Source: Saprospiraceae bacterium (GTDB taxonomy: Bacteria > Bacteroidota > Bacteroidia > Chitinophagales > Saprospiraceae). Taken from it: a stretch of 64,000 bases of DNA. Positions within the stretch are counted from its first letter, which is position 1. Every line of letters starts with the position of its first letter. Positions 27,242 through 34,388 of this stretch are shown in pieces. The position numbers and the translations under genes are program-made. The DNA lies in assembly GCA_016714085.1 (NCBI GenBank), contig JADJNW010000004.1, positions 124,001 through 188,000 on the forward strand, read 5' to 3'. The notes under the pieces were generated by a model, which saw nothing but the letters and a program-made list of their open reading frames with translations, did not search any database and was not told the origin of the DNA.

Positions 27242-27845
27242 CTGCAAGGCGCTCGAAGAAAATTACTATTTCAGGTTCTTTTGCAACCCCTTTTACATCT
27301 TGAGTTTCATTGTACGAATCCACGATAGCACAGTTCAACTCACCAGCAGTTATAGATGAAAGTTGTTGGCGCACAGTTTGCTTTAAAACTTCACTTTCTT
27401 TTGGTAAAATTGGCGCAATAGCTTTTTCAACCGCGATTTGAATTTTTTCATCGAGCGTCGGCAAAGCTTCATATTCTTCTTTACTGAATTGAGCATCTGC
27501 GTCCTTGTCAAACGATTGAAGCACGATCCGCAGCAAATATTCATCAACTGAAAGTCCAGAAGCCTCGGCACGGGCTTTCAACGCATCTTTGATTGGCTTT
27601 GGAAAAGAGGAAGCCTCTGGCATTTTTTGTATCGCTGCCTGAATCTTAGCGTCCACCTCCTTTTGCATCAATTGCTTGAATTCAGTTTCACTGAATTGTC
27701 CATCGCCTTCATCATCAAGCATTTTTACAAAAAGCCGCTCCAAATATTCGTTCATTGAAAGCCCCGCAATATCTGCACGTTCTTTCAAGGCTTCTTTCAC
27801 AGGTTTGGGAAACTTACCGCCGATAAATTCCAATTCCTTTGGCAT
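27198..27845 (-). CDS. Tandem ribbon-helix-helix/EF-hand-like repeat protein
   Basis: A 215-residue protein with two copies of the same module in exact 69-residue register (F12/F81, D44/D113). Each copy starts FPKPxKxALKxRAxxxGLSxxEYL, like Arc/CopG ribbon-helix-helix DNA-binding units. Next comes a 12-residue loop with acidic residues at EF-hand positions 1, 3, 5 and 12 (DDEGDGQFSETE at 44-55; DKDADAQFSKEE at 113-124), then an amphipathic helix. The C-terminal third (about 150-215) is unlike the repeats. A DNA-binding, perhaps cation-responsive regulator is inference; I know no described family with this combination. It is the first gene behind the promoter at 27862-27894. Confidence 0.65.
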   Translation of the reverse strand: MPKELEFIGGKFPKPVKEALKERADIAGLSMNEYLERLFVKMLDDEGDGQFSETEFKQLMQKEVDAKIQAAIQKMPEASSFPKPIKDALKARAEASGLSVDEYLLRIVLQSFDKDADAQFSKEEYEALPTLDEKIQIAVEKAIAPILPKESEVLKQTVRQQLSSITAGELNCAIVDSYNETQDVKGVAKEPEIVIFFERLADDLRERAICKRSFF

Positions 27846-27861
27846 AGCATTAATTTTTAGC

Positions 27862-27894
27862 CAAAGTTAGCGCTGTTGGTAGGTAGGAAACAAA
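27862..27894 (-). promoter_or_regulatory. Putative promoter of the element's leftward operon
   Basis: On the minus strand TTTG, 21 nt, TAACTTTG: both boxes match the Bacteroidota consensus exactly, with a spacer slightly above the usual 19. It sits 17 bp upstream of the ATG at 27845, so the leader would be very short. Confidence 0.55.
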
Positions 27895-27960
27895 GGAATT
27901 TGGATTGGTCATACTTCGGTAATGGTTCAGAAAGATTGGCTTAAGCAAAATTTAAAAGAA

Positions 27961-28275
27961 TTATGACTTCGATTTGTCAGGTTTCTGGGAAGATTCGGAT
28001 TGTTCTAAATGTTCAATGACTTTATGTAAAAGAATTTTTAAATCAGATTTCCCGCGAGAAACCCTTTTGGAACAGCTATTGTCATGCCAAAGTGTATGGC
28101 TTCGATTTGATTCAAATTCTTTCCCGCAGCCATTGCAAACCATCTCATAAACTTGTTCAGTACCCTTACCTTTCGTTTCTCTGGTAAAAGCTCTTTTGGT
28201 TATTGGTAGAGGTTTATGATTTAAAACATCATTTAGGGATTCTATCAACCGATTTAAACGCTCCTGATAAGTCAT
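27961..28275 (-). CDS. Small protein with putative zinc-binding cysteines
   Basis: A 104-residue protein from the ATG at 28275 (MTYQERLNRLIESL). After a helical start and a basic stretch (KRAFTRETKGKG) it has VCNGCGKEFES, then HTLWHDNSC and KRVSRGKSD. The CxxC followed about 20 residues later by H and C could bind one zinc ion. The C-terminus is charged and ends in a lysine/serine-rich tail. It looks like a DNA-associated accessory protein of the element, with no known family recognised. It borders the repeat-rich non-coding block. Confidence 0.55.
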   Translation of the reverse strand: MTYQERLNRLIESLNDVLNHKPLPITKRAFTRETKGKGTEQVYEMVCNGCGKEFESNRSHTLWHDNSCSKRVSRGKSDLKILLHKVIEHLEQSESSQKPDKSKS

Positions 28276-28360
28276 TTTTATAAAGTTAAACTTAGTTTTA
28301 ATTCTAATTATCAAAAACTTAAATATTAGTATTTATAGTTATTTAAAATTGATTTAAATT

Positions 28361-28395
28361 TTGATACTACTGCAATTTATTTTCAGTAGTATCAA
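28361..28395. other. Perfect 12-bp hairpin at the edge of the putative origin
   Basis: TTGATACTACTG (28361-28372) and its exact complement (28384-28395), with an 11-nt AT-rich loop. There is no T-run. It is the first of three inverted structures in the 28276-29046 gap and could be a replication or transcription control site. Confidence 0.6.
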
Positions 28396-28452
28396 CTTTT
28401 CTTGCGATTGGCGTAAGAATTAGTGTGACAATTGCAAATCTTTGTTCTTACA

Positions 28453-28535
28453 TTTTGCACTGCTTTGCACTGCTTTTGCACCAGTGTAGTGCAAAAATAT
28501 TCATTGATAATCAAACAGTTATAAAATTTTTGCAC
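28453..28535. repeat. TTTGCAC repeats arranged as an inverted repeat
   Basis: Three direct TTTTGCAC-like copies (28453-28482) are followed by an inverted copy AGTGCAAAAAT (28488-28498). An AT-rich spacer with TGATAATCAA follows, then another direct ATTTTTGCACC (28525-28535). The last two form a long stem-loop. Confidence 0.65.
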
Positions 28536-28561
28536 CGTTTTACATCAATTTACTAAATACT

Positions 28562-28780
28562 GTTGCAAATGGTCTTGCAAATTTCGCATGGCTTCTTACA
28601 GCGGTTGCAAATCATTGCAAATGGTCTTGCAAATTTCGCATGGCTTCTTACAACAGTTGCAAATCATTGCAACTGGTCTTGCAGATTTCGCGTGGCTTCT
28701 TGTAATAGTTGCAAACCGTTGCGAATGATTGTACAAATTTCGCATGGCTTCTTGCAACTGTTGCATTCTGTTGCATCAAG
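28562..28780. repeat. Tandem 52-bp repeats (three full copies, partial copies at both ends)
   Basis: Units at 28604-28655, 28656-28707 and 28708-28759 are each 52 bp. A copy shortened by 10 bp precedes them (28562-28603) and a partial one follows (28760-28780). Each unit has GTTGCAAAT, TTGCAAATG, a second TTGCAAATTTCGC and TGGCTTCTT. Copies diverge gradually and the unit is not a multiple of three, so the 74-codon frame running through it is not a gene. It looks like iterons or a structured RNA. Confidence 0.85.
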
Positions 28781-28855
28781 TTATTGATCTAAAAATATTT
28801 ATTATAGGGAGCGTTCGGTAAAATTTCGCTTATTAGTCGCCCCCCGATTCAGTGA

Positions 28856-28961
28856 TTTTGACACATTTTTTGACACGATTTGACACGTTTTGACACGATT
28901 CGTGTCAAAATTTTATACTGATAATCAATTAATTATGATTTTTTTGACACAATTTGACACG
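28856..28961. repeat. TTTGACAC iteron-like cluster with stem-loop
   Basis: Four direct TTTGACACg copies (28856-28901) are followed by an inverted GTGTCAAAA. An AT-rich spacer again contains TGATAATCAA, then two more direct TTTTGACAC copies (to 28961). The inverted copy pairs with the copy after the spacer. The design repeats that of the TTTGCAC block at 28453-28535 with a different core word. Confidence 0.8.
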
Positions 28962-29046
28962 CCATTCTGCATTTGACTTTAAAGAACATTTTTCGATAGG
29001 GGATGTAATCACAAAAACTTTCGACCATCCCTATAAGCCAAAGTGA

Positions 29047-29361
29047 TCAAACCGCATTCGCTCGGCATAACTCCTCTCGTTCAATAATTTCAATACTTTC
29101 TATGTAAGTGAATTCTCGACATCTAACAATGATCTTAGCCTGTTCACCTGTACATAACACAAGATCAACAAGTTTCCCTCTCTTTAAAAACTTCCACAAC
29201 TCCTTCTTTCTGCTATCATCATTTAAAAAAGCGCATTTTAAAAAGATCGCCTCTTTATTTGGTTGATTGATGAAAACAGAGAAACAAGTAACTGTTTCTT
29301 CTCCCATTTTTTTTACAAGTGAATCCTGGGCGATTACGCCGATTGTTTTTAACTTTAGCAT
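29047..29361 (-). CDS. Single-stranded-DNA-binding-like protein (OB fold)
   Basis: A 104-residue protein. The pattern LKTIGVIAQDSLVKKMGEETVTCFSVFIN, then IFLKCAFLND, RKKELWKFLKRGKLVDLVLCTG and a last strand follows the OB-fold layout of bacterial SSB (first strand with Gly and Asp, FSVA-like strand 2, then L..f...G..V...G). It is shorter than chromosomal SSB and lacks the acidic C-terminal tail, as in phage and plasmid SSBs. It is directly downstream of Rep, which makes ssDNA intermediates if it works by rolling circle. The assignment rests on pattern, not on search. Confidence 0.6.
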   Translation of the reverse strand: MLKLKTIGVIAQDSLVKKMGEETVTCFSVFINQPNKEAIFLKCAFLNDDSRKKELWKFLKRGKLVDLVLCTGEQAKIIVRCREFTYIESIEIIEREELCRANAV

Positions 29362-29377
29362 ACTTTTGTGTTTAATT

Positions 29378-29410
29378 CCTCATCGTGGAGCTTGGCGGCA
29401 AACGATGGGG
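29378..29410. other. Hairpin between rep and the SSB-like gene
   Basis: CCTCATCGT (29378-29386) pairs with ACGATGGGG (29402-29410, one G-T pair), with a 15-nt loop. It precedes ATTTTTTAT on the plus strand. On the minus strand it falls in the leader of the SSB-like gene, so it could be an attenuator, or an origin for lagging-strand synthesis. Confidence 0.45.
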
Positions 29411-29422
29411 ATTTTTTATAAA

Positions 29423-30975
29423 TCATTCTCCCTTTAATGAAATCTTGACAACCTCCTTTGATCTTCGATCAATTTTTGCATCCTGTTTTTCCAGCCAGTC
29501 ACGCCGATGGTGAAAATCAGCAATTCCAAAGCCCACTGAGCGCATTAACTGTCTAAGCTCATTACTATCTATAGTTTCCGCTATGCGCTTGGGCAGTTCA
29601 CGGCGCACACACTCAACAATTGCTGGATTTTCAGCAAATGTTATCAACCCTTTGCTTGTACGCTCAGACAACCATACATCAGAGGGTTTGCGGACAATGG
29701 AAAGCCGTTGAAGCTCCGTAGTTTCCAGCCGCTTCCAGTCAATAAATTCAATTGTTTTTCTACGTGATTTTTTAGAATCGCCTTTGATTGGTACAAATTC
29801 AAACCAATTCTCAAACTGTGATTTTAGCACAGATGCCAAAAAGCTTGACTCTTGAAGCTTTAGTAGTGAATCCAAATTAAGCGGATGGCGGTATTCTCGG
29901 CGGACATATTTATTTTTTGTGTCATTCCAAATTTTCATTGTCTCTTTTGGCTGTTCAAAGCCAGGAATCGTTCTGATATTATCATTTTTTAGTCTCAATT
30001 CCAATAGTTCAAATTTTTCTCCAATACCATTCAATTTTGCGCACTCCGCAATATAAAACTTGTCATCTGCTTCAATTCGTTGCCATTTAAGATAACCACA
30101 AAGGCTTTTACCGCCACTTCCCACATAAAATCCCGTCATTCTACCACCATGTAAGATCGTTTTTGTGGCATCGGTCTCCTCTTTTTCAGATTCGATCACA
30201 GCAGGAAGTCCATTTTCACCCCATCCATTGCACCATTGTTCTTTTTTAGACCGCCCCAGTAATTCAATATCTCGTTTTTCAATCCGTCGCCGATAAATAT
30301 CCAGCAAGTGTTCTCCATCAAGAGCAATATCAATCCGGACAATTGAATTTATTTCCAAATTGAGTTCGGACAGCAAGTAAACCAGCTTTGAGGCCCATCC
30401 AGCACCGTCACTATTTTCCCGATAGAATTCCCAATTATTGATTTTAATTTCGCAATAGTCATAGGGAAGAAGTGCCCCGCGTCTATCATTTGGCAAGGTC
30501 AGCAATTGAGCAAAAGGTTCGCCATGATCGCCAACATAAACATCGTATATCCTAGAATAGAACTCTGAACCTTTGGCTTATCTTCTTTGCCATTCCAGTT
30601 TTGACGAACCATTAGGATATGATCACCAATTTGAATGGCTTGTTCGTCTTGTAGTTGCTCGGTCAGGGTATAAAAATACGATTCTTTAATTTCCCGCAAA
30701 AGTCCCTCTTCGTTAGGCGAGAAATAAGTTTTAGCACGGAGCGTAGCAGCAAAATAATCCACGCAAACTATGCAATTCGAGGAATAAGATTTTATGCCTT
30801 TAACCCTTTGTTGACGTGGGTTTGAGCTATTATGCTTTGGCAAGTTACGGTACGTTATACTTGAAGTACCGTAACTGTCCGTTCCATGTTCAGAAAATGA
30901 ACTTTCTGGCTTGGCTATTTCGTTATCCAAGCAATGTAATACATCATTATGTGACAAAGATTCTATCTTTGACAT
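29423..30975 (-). CDS. rep: Replication initiation protein (Rep_trans-like), frameshifted
   Basis: About 517 residues after joining two frames; the shift is near 30540-30550 (after SSILG, continued by YDVYVGDHGEPFAQLL). The first part contains CIVCVDYFAATL. The second has DYCEIKINN, VRIDIALDGEHL, MTGFYVGSGGKSLCGYLKW and LLELRLKN, which resembles the replication initiation factor family PF02486 of rolling-circle plasmids and filamentous phages. In that family a Tyr nicks the origin, but I cannot point to the catalytic Tyr here. It lies between the regulator region and the SSB-like gene. The split is probably a read error, since both halves are well preserved. Confidence 0.65.
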
Positions 30976-31017
30976 AAATTCAATTTATGCTCGTTTTTCG
31001 GGCGGTTCTTGTTTTAA

Positions 31018-31068
31018 ATCGTAGTTTGGCACGGCTTTGTAGCTCTGCCTTTTTATCGTAGTTTGGCA
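31018..31068. repeat. 14-bp direct repeat upstream of rep, overlapping a 31-codon frame
   Basis: ATCGTAGTTTGGCA occurs at 31018-31031 and 31055-31068, 37 bp apart. On the minus strand a 31-codon frame with ATG at 31080 and stop at 30985 (MSENCQTTIKRQ...) covers both copies and ends 9 bp before the rep ATG. It may be a leader peptide or no gene. The rest of the gap up to 31278 shows short inverted repeats only. Confidence 0.4.
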
Positions 31069-31278
31069 ATTTTCACTCATTATAAGTGGCGGCTGTGCCA
31101 GCCGCAGCGGATTTTGTAAGCGCAATCTGCTTACCGAGATTTTATAACAAAATATACACGATTGGCAGATTATAAAAAATTGCCCCATTTTTTCACGGAC
31201 GGGGCTAATCCGCGCTCGTATAAGCGAGTTGCGCCAAGTGTTCGGAATCCGCTATAAACCATTCACCTGGCGGTCACT

Positions 31279-31500
31279 CTATGATTCAACAAGCTTGGCA
31301 TCTTCCGATTGCTGATGCCGCAGTTCATTGACTAAATCTTCTGACACCTGGAGTTGAGAAAGCAACAGCTTCAATTGTTCAGATACCAGGTTTGTTCTTT
31401 TTGTTTCTACTGTTGTTTTAATTTTTTGCTCAATTGTTAAAAGACGAGCGTTATTCTCTTGGTACTGAGCCCGCAAAAAGTTAACTTTGCTGTTATACAT
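31279..31500 (-). CDS. Small coiled-coil protein
   Basis: A 73-residue protein from the ATG at 31500 (MYNSKVNFLRAQYQ). The whole length has heptad-like leucine/isoleucine spacing (LLTIEQKIKTTV, EQLKLLLSQLQVSEDLVNEL) and many charged residues, as expected for a helical coiled coil. No family is recognised. It is preceded by a GC-rich hairpin (GGGCGCT with AGCGCCC, about 31522-31547), so its own transcript start is likely between that hairpin and the ATG. A structural or regulatory partner of Rep is possible but unproven. Confidence 0.5.
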   Translation of the reverse strand: MYNSKVNFLRAQYQENNARLLTIEQKIKTTVETKRTNLVSEQLKLLLSQLQVSEDLVNELRHQQSEDAKLVES

Positions 31501-31692
31501 TTTTAGAAATTTAAGAGGCGGGCGCTGTGTTGGTAGCACAAGCGCCCGTCGTGGTTAATAAAAAGTGCTTCTATTGGCAGTGGCTGCCTTTCAAAATAAA
31601 AAAGCCGCGCTCACTTTTGAGCAACGGCAGGCGGCATCACCGCTTATCTTTAATTGAATAAGTTCCAACTGATTATTAGAAATGATAAATAA

Positions 31693-31717
31693 TTTTGTTG
31701 CATTTATTGCAACAAAA
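31693..31717. promoter_or_regulatory. Palindrome beside the plus-strand promoter
   Basis: TTTTGTTGCA (31693-31702) and TGCAACAAAA (31708-31717) are a perfect 10-bp inverted repeat with a 5-nt spacer, ending 4 bp before the -33 box of the plus-strand promoter at 31721. It is a good operator candidate for the adjacent HTH protein. Confidence 0.5.
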
Positions 31718-31752
31718 AAAGTTGACTTTCTTACAAAAATCCTTTAAATTTG

Positions 31753-31826
31753 CCATACTAAAGATTTAATACTGAATATTTTACCAGTTGTAAAGCCTGC
31801 GCCATTATGGAATCCAGGCTTTTTCT
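31753..31826 (+). ncRNA. Candidate small RNA of about 75 nt, opposite to all element genes
   Basis: On the plus strand, GTTG at 31721-31724, a 20-nt spacer and TAAATTTG at 31745-31752 make a good Bacteroidota promoter. About 45 nt later a terminator follows: AGCCTG (31794-31799) pairing with CAGGCT (31815-31820) and then TTTTTCTTTTTC. The transcript would contain no frame of useful length and would run tail to tail toward the HTH gene, whose stop is at 31834. Promoter-terminator spacing fits a small RNA, perhaps a control or immunity RNA. Confidence 0.4.
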
Positions 31827-31833
31827 TTTTCTC

Positions 31834-32073
31834 CTATGCAGCTTGCAAAGCTTCCAGTTGTTTCATTGTTTTCTCAGCCTCCTTCATATTCATAGAATCT
31901 TCTTGTTCTAACTCAAGCAGAACCTCAGTAGCAATGCGGACAACATTTGAATCATGTAACCTTCCTTGTAAAATCGCAGTGACTGTGTTCCGGTGCTTAC
32001 CGCTTCTCTCAGCGATTTTGCCAATTGCGCCGTAGCGCTTCCGAACGTTTTGATAAATTTCGATCAATTGCAT
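31834..32073 (-). CDS. Small helix-turn-helix regulator
   Basis: A 79-residue protein. Residues 5-55 (IEIYQNVRKRYGAIGKIAERSGKHRNTVTAILQGR) read as an XRE-like helix-turn-helix: an I-A-E-R-S-G turn followed by a recognition helix with HRNTV. The C-terminal part is an acidic helix (LLELEQEDSMNMKEAEKTM) that may mediate dimerisation. Its promoter is a perfect TTTG-N19-TAATTTTG that contains a TTGAA-TAT-TTCAA palindrome, which suggests self-repression. It lies between recombinase and Rep genes, the usual place for an element repressor. Confidence 0.65.
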   Translation of the reverse strand: MQLIEIYQNVRKRYGAIGKIAERSGKHRNTVTAILQGRLHDSNVVRIATEVLLELEQEDSMNMKEAEKTMKQLEALQAA

Positions 32074-32098
32074 ATTGCATTTTTGTTAATTGCTTGTG

Positions 32099-32129
32099 CA
32101 AAATTATTGAATATTTCAATTTATTCAAA
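32099..32129 (-). promoter_or_regulatory. Promoter of the HTH regulator with internal operator
   Basis: The minus strand reads TTTG (32126-32129), exactly 19 nt, then TAATTTTG (32099-32106), a full match to the Bacteroidota consensus, 26 bp from the ATG at 32073. The spacer holds the palindrome TTGAATATTTCAA (32107-32119), which a repressor could bind to block the polymerase. Confidence 0.7.
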
Positions 32130-32158
32130 GTTTTTGAGTAAAAAAAATTATTCATTTT

Positions 32159-32770
32159 TTAAGCACTAAAACACAAAAAGCCTTCTTTCAAAATTTCATC
32201 AATTAAATAAATTTCGATATCAATTTCATTTTTTACAAACCCATGATTACTAAGTGTTTCCGTAAATGAATGTCTCCCATTTCCATATAGCCAATCCAAA
32301 ACCTTCATGTTTTTTTCCTTTTTTAAAATTTGAAGCACAGAGCCTTTTGAATCTTTAACTTTGGTCAATTTATAACCTTTTTTAGCTATAATTTCATCTA
32401 CTTCAGCTAAAACCGTGTTTCCTACAATATCTGACACTTTTCTTGAGTAGATTAAACAACGATAACCCAAACCAGTCAAAGAGAAGTTTTTTCCCAAATG
32501 TTCTATTTCAGATTCCACAACTTTCAAAATGTATTTTTTATATTTTTCCAGGGAAGACTTCAACTCAGGAACACTTAACTGACTTAAATCACTGGAAACA
32601 AGTATTGTTTCACCATTTATATCAACTTTAAACTGGGTATTATTCGCATCATAAATTACCATCACGTAAAGCGGAAAAACCTCAGTCAGGCTACCATTCC
32701 AAACTGATTGCTTAGGTTTCAATTTATTATTTGCATGAAATTGAATTGTAATCTTTTTTTCTTTATCCAT
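32159..32770 (-). CDS. Unknown protein of the element
   Basis: A 203-residue soluble protein starting MDKEKKITIQFHANN at 32770. Its start overlaps the end of the recombinase frame by 52 bp. Early beta-rich segments (VFPLYVMVIYDANNTQFKVDINGETILVS) are followed by a long helix (PELKSSLEKYKKYILKVVESEIEHLG) and a mixed C-terminal half ending in EGFLCFSA. I recognise no family. Being between the recombinase and repressor, it could be an excision factor or a host-interaction protein, but nothing in the sequence shows this. Confidence 0.6.
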   Translation of the reverse strand: MDKEKKITIQFHANNKLKPKQSVWNGSLTEVFPLYVMVIYDANNTQFKVDINGETILVSSDLSQLSVPELKSSLEKYKKYILKVVESEIEHLGKNFSLTGLGYRCLIYSRKVSDIVGNTVLAEVDEIIAKKGYKLTKVKDSKGSVLQILKKEKNMKVLDWLYGNGRHSFTETLSNHGFVKNEIDIEIYLIDEILKEGFLCFSA

Positions 32771-33955
32771 GAGCTTTTACTTAAAAAATCCAAATCCTTT
32801 GCGGCTTTGGCTGAGTCCATGCCCGATCCGCGCAAGTAGAAGCGCAGAACTTCCGCGTTTTCCCAGCCGCCCAAGTCAGCTATAATTTTCAATGAAGTCC
32901 CTTTCAAATAAAGGTTAGTTGCCGCGCTCCGCCGAGCGGTGTGGGTGGTCACGAAAACACATTTTTGAGCCACCTTCTCCCCTTCTCTGGCTTCCTCTGT
33001 CAAACCTGCCATCGCCATGATGATTTTCAACTTTCGGTTTGCCTCCTGGTTGGTGTCGCCAGCCATAGAAAAATTGTATTTCTGCAAAATCTGCCAGGCA
33101 ACTGGCTTCACTGGAATGATGCTTTCCCGATTGGTTTTCTGCGCAATATTTCGGTAGTAATACTGCCCTTCTTCCTCAAAAAACAAATCGCGTTGAATCC
33201 GCACACTATCTGAATAGCGCATGACAAAAAAGTAGGAAATCAGAAACCGATCACGTTCTCGCCCAAGCGCCGGCTGTGTGGAAAGGTCAAGGTCTATTAT
33301 CTTTTGAATCTCGCTTTCTGTAAGGTAAATTTTGTTGGAAGTCCTTTCTTTAAAGACTTTGAAGGCTTTTTGCTTATGCGCTTCGTTCTTGTGCAAACCT
33401 CTGGTTCCGGCTTCATTCATCCACCTTTTGATAGCCTTGATATGATTAGAAATTCCCGGTCGATTGCATCGGCAGTGATCTTTAAAATTCGCTGTAACGA
33501 TAGTAAAATTCAAGCGTGACGTCCTCAAAAGCAAAATCCTCCAAGTCGTTATTTCTACAATACATTCTAAGCCTGGACAAAGCGCCTTTATGTTTTTTAT
33601 TCGTCGAGGGTTTAATCTCGTGCAAACCCTTTTCTATTTCATTGATGAAATTTTGCGCAAAGACAAGCAGAGAGCCGCTCTGTGGCGATTTTTTACGCAA
33701 CAAACCGTTTAAATCTCCTCCACTGTAAAAGTGATTGGAGATTTCAACAATCTTCCTTTGAATAGCCGCATTTATCATTTTGTATTGCGGGTGAGTTTTT
33801 TTGACCTCGCCCCGTTCCTCGTCCCACTGCTCTGGCGCTACGTGGATGTCAGTTTTCAAATAGACATACCTCGAATTCTGATAGGCATAGATTTTTACAT
33901 TGCTTGTGCCGTTTTTCAGCGTGAAAAACTTCCATAAAACCGCCTTTACTGTCAT
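32719..33955 (-). CDS. int: Tyrosine recombinase/integrase, frameshifted
   Basis: About 400 residues after joining two frames; the ATG at 33955 begins MTVKAVLWKFFTLKNG and the shift is near 33490-33530. The N-terminal arm and SAM-like core-binding domains (TDIHVAPEQWDEERGEVKK; FAQNFINEIEKGL) are typical of Bacteroidota phage-type integrases. The catalytic domain has the first Arg in FVMRYSDSVR, then HTARRSAATNLYLKG (H-x-x-R), LGGWENAEVLRFYLR with Trp in place of the second His, and the nucleophile Tyr in RFYLR. It acts at the 18-bp att core beside the tRNA-Asn gene, 0.2 kb away. The C-terminal end overlaps the next gene; the true stop is uncertain. Confidence 0.9.
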
Positions 33956-34170
33956 TTTCAGAAAATTTTTAGCGTTTAAGAAAATGAAAGAAAAAAGGCA
34001 GCCAAAAAGCCACGTAAAAGCACAATTAGAAACAAAAACAGGCAAGCTGACGAGTTTGCCTAAATACCACTGAATCAATGGAAAATCAGCTAAGACTCGT
34101 AAACTCGCCTATTTGTAAGCACTTTGCTAAAAACAAAATGTTTCAACTTTTATAAGCAAAAACATTTTCT

Positions 34171-34188
34171 TGCGCCCCCTCTTGGGCT
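34171..34188. repeat. attR of the integrative element (tRNA-Asn 3' end)
   Basis: The right 18-bp copy lies within the tRNA gene: part of the T-arm, the acceptor 3' strand, and two bases beyond. Confidence 0.85.
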
Positions 34189-34246
34189 CGAACCAAGGAC
34201 CTACGGATTAACAGTCCGACGCTCTAACCGACTGAGCTAAGGAGGC
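34173..34246 (-). tRNA. tRNA-Asn (anticodon GTT)
   Basis: A 74-nt cloverleaf on the minus strand. The acceptor GCCTCCT pairs with AGGGGGC (one G-U), the D-arm has GCTC/GAGC, and the anticodon loop is CTGTTAA with GTT. The T-arm is CTTGG-TTCGAAC-CCAAG. The outermost pair of the anticodon stem is T-T. CCA is not encoded. Integration of the mobile element kept the gene complete. Confidence 0.95.
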
Positions 34247-34388
34247 ATTTTGTATTTGATAACACTGCGTTCTTTTGTTCAGTTCCCGTCCTAATGTGAC
34301 ACTGTTTCCCAAAAGAGCGGTGCAAAGTTATGCTAAGCGCGATAAAAATGCAATATTTGCCGAAAATTTTTCAAAAAAAACAAATCTC

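Larger units (their letters stand above)
24404..34188. mobile_element. Integrative element in tRNA-Asn (about 9.8 kb), with replication and membrane-anchored protein genes
   Basis: An 18-bp direct repeat, TGCGCCCCCTCTTGGGCT, occurs at 24404-24421 and 34171-34188. The right copy is the 3' end of a tRNA-Asn gene (T-arm half plus acceptor strand) and the left copy is a tRNA remnant. A tyrosine recombinase gene lies beside the tRNA, as for most tRNA-targeting elements. All likely genes read leftward. They fall into an integration/regulation/replication block (recombinase, unknown gene, HTH regulator, coiled-coil protein, Rep, SSB-like), a repeat-rich non-coding block (28276-29046), and a leftward operon of small, mostly membrane-anchored proteins including a GH19-like lysozyme. 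No capsid, terminase, Zot/pI ATPase, relaxase or mating-pore gene was recognised. Confidence 0.88.

Noticed and set aside
28562..28780. CRISPR array
   Set aside because: The 52-bp units are contiguous, without unique spacers, diverge along the array, and no cas gene is in the window.
28563..28787. 74-codon plus-strand gene through the 52-bp repeats
   Set aside because: The repeat unit is not a multiple of three, so the peptide changes frame in each unit; the open frame is a by-product of the repeats.
29423..30505. Separate gene downstream of a short rep gene
   Set aside because: It begins at a TTG in the middle of a continuous conserved-looking protein, and the upstream 20 codons in the same frame join smoothly to the first frame.
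30499..30975. Programmed ribosomal frameshift in rep
   Set aside because: No slippery heptamer with a following stem is visible near 30545, and many unrelated genes in the window show similar indels.
24404..34188. Ordinary filamentous phage (Inoviridae) prophage
   Set aside because: Rep- and SSB-like genes and a small membrane protein fit, but no Zot/pI ATPase is present, and a lysozyme is not expected in a phage that leaves without lysis.
24404..34188. Conjugative transposon/ICE
   Set aside because: No relaxase, coupling protein or Tra genes, and 9.8 kb is too small for a self-transmissible element.
34275..34388. N-terminal extension of the PfkB kinase
   Set aside because: The 38 extra residues lie in the tRNA-proximal leader and do not fit the start of the kinase fold; the ATG at 34389 does.
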